Origin: Gymnopilus junonius
Taxonomy: Eukaryota; Basidiomycota; Agaricomycetes; Agaricales; Galerinaceae
Direction: 5' to 3'
DNA length: 64,000 nt
Assembly: GCA_015501075.1 (NCBI GenBank)
Contig: JADNYJ010000011.1
Location: 372,001-436,000 of the forward strand
Positions 55,930 through 64,000 of the stretch are shown here, in pieces (the stretch's first letter is position 1; every line of letters starts with the position of its first letter). A model generated the notes under the pieces. It was not told where the DNA came from, did not search any database, and saw only the letters and a program-made list of their open reading frames with translations. The translations under genes and the position numbers were made by a program.

Positions 55930-56220
55930 TTCAACGATTCCTTCCAGCCTACTAATAAGATGTTTTGGATATTTGCGATACCTCTTTCAAGTCTTAACTC
56001 CCAACTCTTTAAGGACAACCTGCGCTGCAGGTTGAAAGGTTTCTTCTCAACGTGGAGTTCGTACTATTGGGAAAGAACCCTAGGCTGAGCAAGTGTCCGA
56101 GAAGCCAGGCAGAGCAAATCTACTTGCAATATAAATCGGGCTCGACAAATTTTTTTTGAAATTTTTGAAGCATGCCTACCTGGTGGATAGGATAGAAGGA
56201 GCCATTACGTTGCTTTTCAG
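55930..56220 (+). pseudogene. Third, heavily deleted FunK1 remnant
   Basis: Two short matches to the kinase copies lie in the right order: NDSFQPTNKM at about 55933-55962 (copies 1 and 2 have FKNTFQSADEI and FRNSFQSADKI), and LKHAYLVDRIEGAITLLF at 56166-56219 (copy 1 has LTHTYLIGKLDEAVALL at its C-terminus). Nothing of the kinase core lies between them. This points to a third tandem copy reduced by an internal deletion. Confidence 0.45.
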
Positions 56221-56498
56221 TGCATCGGATGCTTATGTACATTATTCGATAAGCGAGCCTGACCTTCGCTTGGCGCGCATTTCGTATTTCAGATCTAGTT
56301 CCAGTTTTTCTTTGTCACCGCCAGCTGGCAGACTTTACCAGATTTTTTTCATCAGTCCTGTTTGCTGCTCTGATAGTCCAGCCTTCTATCAAACTTCAAC
56401 TTGAAGTCTCTGCGTACTGGCATCGAAACCCGGAGTCCAGGCCTTCCCAGCTTCCAAATTGAGCAAGGACGGAAATAGAGCCCCTGATTTCAATCCTG

Positions 56499-59400
56499 AT
56501 GACCCGACTCAACTTCAACGTCGATGAGGCCACACTCCTGAAAACGTACCAGCTTAGCTCTCTTCGTCCTCAGTACGTGCGTCACCATCTATCTCAATAT
56601 TATGTATGTCATATTCATCCTGGCGGAACCACTAGAACATGGGAAGAAGTTGACTACGAACTGTTGGGCGAAAACGTGTCCGTACAAGCTGGTGACGAGG
56701 TTGATCATGTCTTATATAGAGCGGAGAGAGAGGATCTATTGGGCCTTGGGGATGGTATTAGGCGAGTTTGACGCGTATAAAACGCGTCACTGATCGACTG
56801 ACACCATTGCACGCAGCGTGAAAGACCTTGACGTGGCAGCGAGTACGTTCTTTCTGGAATTCTCGTGTCATTGACTTCAGCCTAACATTACACTTCCTCA
56901 AAACCCGTAGAATCTACTCTACTTGTAACGTCCAAGGCCTTCTCACCAAGTCAATATCTGTCCTATGCTCACCCAAACGCGACATACCATGACCTCGTGC
57001 GTGGGGCCGAACATCTTGAAAGGTCACTCGAAGCACGTGAGGAAGCCTTGAAGATGTTGGTGGAGGACACCCTTGACAGTTTCGTCAGCGTGAAGAGTAC
57101 AGTAGACAGTAAGTATTGCGGACGCCTCTTTGCTCTTGTAATGGCAAAATTTTGAGTTCGTCCTGTCTTCCAGGCCTGTGTACGGTTATGAGGCAAGAGA
57201 TTTTGGCACCCGATACAGGACACGCGACCTTGCGCCTTCGCCGTCATCTGAAGGTGTGTTTTACTTCGTTTTTACATTGCAGCTTCTGTCACTGAAACTA
57301 TGGCTTTTTGCGTCCATTCAGCTGGAGCCCAGAGGGCGAATCAAATCTTTCTTCCGGTTCTCGAAACGGCCTCCAAAGCCCAAAAGCTCCGCACAACGCT
57401 CGGAGTATTCGAGCGGTCACGCTTTTTCTTTAACCTACCAAGCTTCATCATGGAGTCCATCGATGCCGTAAGTAACTTGCTCTTAAAGTCTCATTCCAAG
57501 GTTGACCTCTTCTTCAGGGCAAATACGATCTCGCTTTAAGAGACTATAAGAAAGGGAAGTATCTCTTAGAGAACCGACCTAATCAATTGTTGCCGATAGC
57601 TACTGCGGACCCGTCAACGCAACTATTGCAGCAGCAGCAACAGAGGCGTATACTGAATAAAGTATGGGCGAATGTGGAAAGAGCAATGGATGAGATGTGC
57701 AAAGTTCTTGTCGCGCGTCTTGAGGATTCCCGCAGAAGTCTAGAGGAGCAGGAGAAGACACTTGTGTGAGTTCTTTGAATGATAACAGTAATCGCAGAGC
57801 CCAACTTTAAACCGACCTTTAGGACGATCATGGAACTGCAATCTACGGATAAATCTGCTTGGACATATTTCGATAGCCACCATACGTATATCATGGGCAT
57901 GATGAGCTCAGCCTATCGGGCTGGGGTCACCATTGTTGAAAGTGGGTGTTTTTTTCTGTACAAAATTCCAAAGCGCGTGCACTGAAATGTCACTATTAGA
58001 GACTCAGCAAATCGCGTCCTCAAATTTACCTGGCCCTTCAGAAGCTGGATTGGAGTCTCAGTTAAGAACCGCTATGCGAAGATTGGAGTCAAAACAGCCG
58101 GAACTCGTCTTATCCAAATCTTCAGGAGATTCGACATGGCACGCCATTCTTGGCATGGTGCAGTCGATCTCTGAGGCCATTCTCACAACATTACCCACCT
58201 TTTGGAAGATTTCAGAGCGCTTCATGAACGGCAAGTATAGAAAAGCGAGTGCCACTTCGTCTTACCTCCCGCATTTATCTAATACGACTGCCCAGCCCAG
58301 CAATATAGATCGCGTATCTGAGATGGGACGGAATCCGACCCAATGCCGCACTATGGCGTATGATATCGTCAAACTCTATGTATCTCTGATATCGCAGGCC
58401 TTCAAGCTGTCTGAAGTGGTCATGGCTTCCAATAGCAGTGATTTGGGAACGCATGATTTACCGCCCCTCTTTCCAAGAAATTCACATTCGCTGGCTACAG
58501 CATATTATTTGCAAAAAGTGTTAAATGAGGTCCAGGATTGTGTTGTAGAGCTAGAGGCCTTGAATATTTCGGACCAAGTGTCGGCCGAGTTGAAGAACTT
58601 GGTCGAGGGTCTCCGATGGCGGTTCATGGACGTTCTTGTACACGACTGGATCCGAGGTAAGACTTTTTTTAAATTTTATTTATTTGACCGACAGGTATGT
58701 GTTCTTGTTCCTAGATGCCGGAATATTTTATCATCTAGAATCGTGGGTTGTGACTTCTAATGATCTTGGACCACGTTCGGCCTCTTCACTATCGGCGATG
58801 GAATCGACCTCAACGCACCTCCTCCACTACTTTGAGCTTTTCCAACGGCACATCACGACCGCAATGTACAAATTATCGTCGGATTCGCATCAATTGCCTT
58901 TAAAATCGGCTAAAGCGTATGCAGCCGGCAAACAGCCGTCTGCATTGGTCATGGGACAGGCATTTGTGAAAAAAATCACGCAAGGATTTTTAGATGCTGT
59001 TTACCATTTCTTGGATGGCCTGATGGTGCTTGTTTCGGATGAAGCACCGCTGGGGTACCTTGAGCCTGAGGGCAGCCTCCTGTTAGAGAACGGGACGAGC
59101 CTTTGCGAGCTGGTGGATATAAAAGATTCGGTGTGTTCAATTTTTCTGTTCTATTGATAGCGAATGTAACTCCGTTTTCAAGAGTATAAGACTTCTAATT
59201 GTCATTGCAAATCTCATCCACTTTGGAAAGTATATCGTTCCAGGAATGGTCACAGAGCTGGAGAGCATTTTCGGAACGTCGTTGGTGGAGGACCGAAAGG
59301 TATGTCTTCTCATTTTTACGGCAACGCCCATTAACCTTTTTGTGCATACGATAGACTTTGGATAGTGTAATCGAAGAGCTGGACAAGACATTGTTTGAAG

Positions 59401-60092
59401 CGTGTACGCGACCCAGAGTGATCAAGATCAAAGAAGAATTACACGATTCGATTTTGGGCGGTCAAGTAGACTGGTCCAGGATTGGGCAGCCTGATGGTGC
59501 GTAACCGTTGAAGACATGAGTCGAGTGCCATTCTGACGTCGTCCTTGTTTTTATGTAGCCATTCGACAGTATGCGTACGAGATCATGAACTACCTTGTCG
59601 ACGTGCACGCACAAGTGTGCAGCATATCACCCAGCCTCTTGGATCGTACGCTCAACGCTTTGATCAATGAACTTGTCAAAGAGGCTTCGAAGTCCTTTCA
59701 AAAAATACGTCGATTTGGGACTGGTGGACTGCTCTTGGTAAGCCCTTTCGCCTATTCCGCCTTGATCACGAACTTAGTGACATACAACATTTCTTCCTCA
59801 GGCTGTGATGGAAATGACGTTTATGCACAAGTCGCTGGGTTACTATGGCCGTGACACCAGTGCAGGCAAAGCAATGGAAGATATTTACATCAAGCAAATT
59901 CCGAAGGCATATGCGCCCTCTTCGAAGGATGCGGATTTCAGAACTTCGTTCGACGTAATGCAGAAGGTGTTGGCTGAGGCGAGAAGGACGACTGGAGTAC
60001 AATTTCTGTGCTTCAGAAAAATGAACTTGAAGGAGAAGGACGGGTCTGGGACGGACAATGGGAAGAGGAAGAACAGGTCCAAGCGGGAATAA
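56499..60092 (+). CDS. sec5: Exocyst complex subunit SEC5, 956 residues
   Basis: Thirteen exons: 56499-56761, 56817-56842, 56911-57108, 57174-57253, 57333-57467, 57518-57765, 57823-57941, 58000-58656, 58715-59130, 59183-59299, 59355-59496, 59559-59737, 59802-60092; 957 codons in phase. Intron 1 begins with GC (GCGAGT). SEC5 is one of eight exocyst subunits that tether secretory vesicles to the plasma membrane for polarised growth at the hyphal tip. The diagnostic block is SYAHPNATYHDLVRGAEHLE, SLEAREEALKMLVED, ANQIFLPVLETASKAQKLRT, TLGVFERSRFFFNLPSFIME and SIDAGKYDLALRDYKKGKYL. Then come long helical repeats of the exocyst rod, with TTGVQFLCFRKMNLKEKDG near the end and a basic tail. The first 90 residues are less conserved. 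Complete and intact. Confidence 0.9.
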
Positions 60093-60772
60093 ATGGCGCG
60101 CTGTCGATCTATTGAGTGGTGGGGAAATTATGTTATTGTATCTTTTGGCAGGTGCCGGTAATCTTAATAGTCACTTTTTGGGCTGAGCAGCACTAACCAG
60201 TGGTCGAACCATCCTCCATGATCACCAATTGGAAACAGGTGTGGGACCTGTGCGTCACTAATCAATATCCTTGCTCCGACAGTTTCTAATGACGCGCATC
60301 GATGTCAACTTTCAGCACCGCCTACAGATTGCAGTAGCAAAATAGCAACGTTCCATACGACCTCCGCAGCCCTTAGGGTTCTGCTACTGCAACGTGGGGC
60401 ACCATGTGATGATTTGACACACAACGTTGCGGGGTCATTTCTTTTGCCGACCAGGCTGTCTGCACAGTAGCCCTTTGATGATCTCTTTGATTGCTATCGA
60501 TACAGAATCATTGACGACAGGATCTATTTTCAGCTTAGTATTCCCTTACTTCAACACTTACGCCGGATTTCTACGGTGTAGGAGTGAAATGCATCTCATG
60601 CTTCATTGCATGATGCATGCAGTATTTTTGGACTGACGTTCTTTGAGCTTAACATAGCCATTTTTCTGGAATTTAGAATTTGGAGTAAGGGTATTAAAGC
60701 CCGATCGAACTTACCCTGATCAACCTTTGATCATTAGTAACCTTAAGCTTTACACAATCCCTAGCACATACC
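60093..60772. other. Intergenic upstream of glutamate decarboxylase
   Basis: About 680 bases. An open frame at 60427-60636 has no recognisable content. No gene or clear core-promoter box is supported. Confidence 0.4.
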
Positions 60773-63134
60773 ATGTCTCTTTCCCGACACAGTGCGTATT
60801 CAAACTCTTTCTTGCGCATGATTCAAGGAGACTAAAGATACCAATCTACAGTCGACGCAGAACAGATCATCGCACAGAGCAAGGATCACCACTACAAAAA
60901 GCATACAGACGGCCACAATCGAACACTGCACAGAACGTGGAGACGCGACGAGGATGCTGCAGCTGTACCAAAGTATGCCTTGCCCAAGCATGGTATCAAT
61001 TCAAAGGCTGCTTATCAACTCCTTCATGACGAAACCGCTCTCGACGGGAACCCTCTTCTCAATCTTGCATCGTCAGTGATTTGATTTTTTTTTCCGTTTC
61101 TTTTTTCGTGCTATTTATCTATGTTTGCGTCGATCGCACAGATTTGTGCATACTTGGATGCCAGAGGACGCCGACAAACTCATCGTTGAAAATCTCAACA
61201 AGAATATTGTCGATCTCGATGAATATCCGGCCGCTTCTCTCATTCATAACCGTTGCGTGTCCATGCGTAAGTGGCTCTTCAGTGCGCTTGTGACCTTAAG
61301 CATAACAACTGAAAATTTACATAGTCGGTGACCTTTGGAAGGCCCCCAAAGAAGGCAAAGTCATAGGTACGGCCACTGCTGGATCCTCTGAGGCTATTAT
61401 GCTGGGAGGTTTGGCGATGAAAAAGAGATGGCAAGAAGCTCGCAAGGCGGCAGGAAAGGACTACTTCCATCCAAACATCGTTTTCGGTGCCAACGCTCAA
61501 GTCGCTCTCGAAAAATTCGCCAGGTACGTCACCGATTTCGCCATTTAAAATTATTAATGATCTGATTTCGATTCGTAGGTATTTTGATGTTGAGACCCGT
61601 CTGGTGCCTGTGAAGGCCGAGGATGGTTTCATCATGAACCCTCACAATGCTCTCCAGTACATCGACGAGAACACTATTGGGGTTATGGTGATCATGGGGA
61701 GCACTTACACTGGACATTTCGAAAACGTCAAGCTTATGAACGATCTGCGTGCGTAAACGCTTCTTCATGTCAATCGTGTAAGCCTGATATAAGATGTGTT
61801 GCTGCGTAGTGGACAAGCTGCAAGAAGAGACCGGACTCAATATTCCGATACACGTCGATGGAGCTTCTGGAGCTTTTATTGCGCCGTTCGCTCACCCGCA
61901 TTTGCAATGGAGCTTCGATGTTCCCCGAGTGGTCTCTATCAACACCTCTGGTCACAAGTTCGGGTTGGTGTACGCTGGTTTAGGCTGGATTCTCTGGAGG
62001 GACGAGAGTTATCTACACAGAGATTTGATTTTTGAGCTCCGTCAGGACATTCCTATTTTCTTTAAAAATGGATAATAACTGATTCAATTATTCAGACTAT
62101 CTTGGAAGTGTAGAATACTCATTCACTCTGTGCGTTTCCTCTATCCTCATTGCAAATTATATTTCTAAAGTCCAATTTAGCAACTTCTCGAAACCTGCTG
62201 CACCTGTCATTGCGCAGATGTTTAATTTCCTCAATCTCGGATTTGAAGGTTACAAGAGAATCGCGTACAAAGATCTCAGGAACGCGCGTACGCTATCCAG
62301 GGCCTTGGAGAGTACTTACTTCAAGGTTTGTTTGATTTATCTCATACCCCATTTTGTTCATCAATCAATCCCACGGACAGGTTTTGAGCAATATCCACAT
62401 TCCCCTGAAGCCCGAGAATCACCGTAATGAGCATTCTGATGACCCTGAAACTTATCATTCTGGCCTTCCCGTTGTCGCATTCCGGTGAGAAGGATGGTTT
62501 ACAAAGAATATGCCCATTTCATAATTTCTGGCAGTCTTTCTGATGAGTTCAAGACCGTAAACCCTCATGTCAAACAGGCATGGATACAGGTAGGGGCACA
62601 GGCATTTTTGGTCTTTGTGACGTTGAAATTCACTTCTTCTAGACCTTGCTCAGAACTAAAGGTTGGATCGTGCCGAACTATGGTGTACGCCCCTTTCTCA
62701 AGATTGTGTGGGGAATCCTACTAAAAGACCAATCTCTTGTAGGCTCCATTAGGTGCTGAGGACGTCGAAATTCTGCGTGTTGTTGGTACGTCTTTCTTAC
62801 TTGGACGAGAATATCACGTTGAGCATATTGCTAGTCCGCGAAACCTTGAGTGAAGACTTAATTGAACGTCTCGTAGTGGACATTCTAGCCATCACTGAAT
62901 CACTTGCATGTAAGCCCTTCCTATTCCTTTCGATTGCTTTCGAGACGTGGAGGCTGATCTACTGAAATTCTAGCTGCTGAGGGTGAAGGCAGTATTTTCG
63001 CTCAGGCATCGGAGGCTAACAAGGGAGTACACTTGCCTGGTCACGATGAGGCGCGGCCCAATAAAGAGAATTTCGGAAACGAGAACCCTGATGCTGCGCC
63101 AAAGGAACAACTCGGTTTCTCGCGCCAATGCTAA
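60773..63134 (+). CDS. gad: Glutamate decarboxylase (PLP-dependent), 540 residues
   Basis: Fourteen exons: 60773-60791, 60852-61071, 61142-61266, 61325-61523, 61579-61748, 61810-62040, 62096-62129, 62181-62325, 62381-62484, 62535-62589, 62643-62684, 62743-62785, 62835-62909, 62974-63134; 541 codons in phase. The enzyme turns glutamate into GABA and CO2, consuming a proton; it is cytosolic and starts the GABA shunt, often linked to oxidative stress. Motifs: [78 protein letters not shown] and the PLP-binding [10 protein letters not shown] (Lys near residue 294), then [29 protein letters not shown] and a C-terminal tail after [14 protein letters not shown]. The length fits fungal and plant enzymes. 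No clear calmodulin-binding helix at the C-terminus. Confidence 0.93.
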
Positions 63135-63317
63135 GTGCTCAAAGCATGTGGTTTGCCCAGGATTATACCCAAAACTCAAAACCAAGGAAGATCAGTGTAC
63201 ATAAATGACTTGATTGGTTTCTACTTTCTTTGGGATATACTGAAAACTCTTAATGCCTTTTTGTACCTGTATTGTCAGAAAGTCGGGGAAAATTTAGCCT
63301 AGAAGGTTTCAAATGTA

Positions 63318-64000
63318 TCAAGCTTCATTGAATGTATGAATCTGAAGATCTCTTACACGTAAACTGCTCCCCTTCCATTGGAGAAAAGGCACTATCAGTA
63401 AGAAAGTACCTGCAACAGTTCTAAACAATAAGCGGTTAATTGGATCACTTTTATTTTGGGGATGAAGGTACTTACGCAGCTTCACAACCCAACGTCTGCA
63501 ACGCTCCGTGCTTCTGTGCCCAAGGAACTTGATAAAAGGCAACACTGAAACCTGGAATTTCCGGACTCAGTTATGCAAAAAATTAAGAAGAGTGGGGTCT
63601 ATTATACCCCCCAAAGCCCGAACTAGATTCAGCAAACCGCTTATTTCTCCCTATGAACAAGGCGTCAGAGAGTCTAAAACACGAGGCATCGGACAATGTG
63701 GGAACAGTTATTTAATACTTACCTGTTCTCGAGGGAAACAATCTGTACAATACGCATCTATCGAACGGGCGAAGATCAGTCCGAAGGCTCCTGTGGATTA
63801 AGGTGGGATGAATCTTACAGACAGCGACGGTCGTCACTAGCACTCCAGCTTGAGCTGTTCCCCAGCCAATAATAACAGCCGCCTTGCTTAGATGGTTCTG
63901 CAGCGCCGCACCCAAGATTACGAGGCCAATAACATACAAAGCGACGCCAATATAGCAGGTCCTTGTGATGTCTTCAGTTATACGGGATTCATTAAACTGA
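63318..64000 (-). CDS. Major facilitator superfamily transporter, C-terminal part (5' end beyond window)
   Basis: Five exons of the 3' end on the minus strand: 64000-63819, 63757-63723, 63650-63608, 63551-63476, 63420-63318 (stop at 63320-63318). The window cuts the gene, so its start is past 64000. The visible 146 residues hold three hydrophobic segments: YVIGLVILGAALQ, AAVIIGWGTAQAGVLVTTVA and AGTFLLIVPFLQWKG. Between them are AYCTDCFPREQGEISGLLNL and GGFSVAFYQVPWAQKHGALQ, loop motifs I associate with a fungal MFS subfamily of the DHA type. Such proteins move small molecules across membranes by proton coupling; the substrate is unknown. The tail is short and charged. Frames are intact and all junctions are in phase. 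Confidence 0.8.

Overview
The window looks like a gene-dense stretch of a basidiomycete genome, most likely an Agaricomycete (mushroom-forming fungus). Almost every coding gene is split by short GT-AG introns, mostly 46-70 bases. ATP-citrate lyase is one long chain, whereas ascomycetes split it in two. FunK1-type fungal kinases, F-box paralogues and long low-complexity proteins are characteristic of these fungi. I saw no bacterial, organellar, rRNA, tRNA or CRISPR feature. All exon maps come from hand splicing: reading frame, GT/GC...AG borders and family knowledge, with no database search.

Layout. 1-1510: 3' part of a bestrophin-like channel (+). 2483-5046: unrecognised 802-residue protein (-). 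6613-10394: large disordered protein whose frame is broken several times (-). 10.4-13.3 kb: no convincing intact gene. 13279-17522: 1394-residue coiled-coil protein ending in an HPD-containing helical region (+). 18602-19434: Rheb-like GTPase pseudogene (-). 19878-20719: hAT-like element with a perfect 8-base target duplication. 22263-26344: ATP-citrate lyase (+). 27307-34056: a pair of neighbours, a PMP3-type membrane peptide gene (+) and a 2-oxoglutarate-oxygenase-like gene (-), present twice, the second copy truncated. 34499-36695: cytochrome P450 (-). 38754-39497: protein with an internal duplication (-). 39784-39996: fold-back element. 40368-42194: second coiled-coil/HPD protein (+). 42505-45947: F-box gene followed by a decayed paralogue (+). 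46695-47668 and 47771-50358: mitochondrial ribosomal protein uL16m (-) and splicing factor PRP3 (+), divergent over about 100 bases. 50858-56220: FunK1 kinase, a disrupted second copy and a remnant (+). 56499-60092: exocyst subunit SEC5 (+). 60773-63134: glutamate decarboxylase (+). 63318-64000: C-terminal part of an MFS transporter (-).

How the genes fit together. Housekeeping genes (ATP-citrate lyase, uL16m, PRP3, SEC5, glutamate decarboxylase) are intact and alternate with accessory families that are duplicating and decaying (FunK1, F-box, the PMP3/oxygenase pair, the Rheb-like copy, transposon remnants). I see no biosynthetic cluster: the P450 stands alone. The observations most worth a second look are the co-duplicated convergent PMP3/oxygenase-like pair, whose copies have diverged at a probable iron-binding histidine, and the two coiled-coil proteins sharing a C-terminal HPD module.
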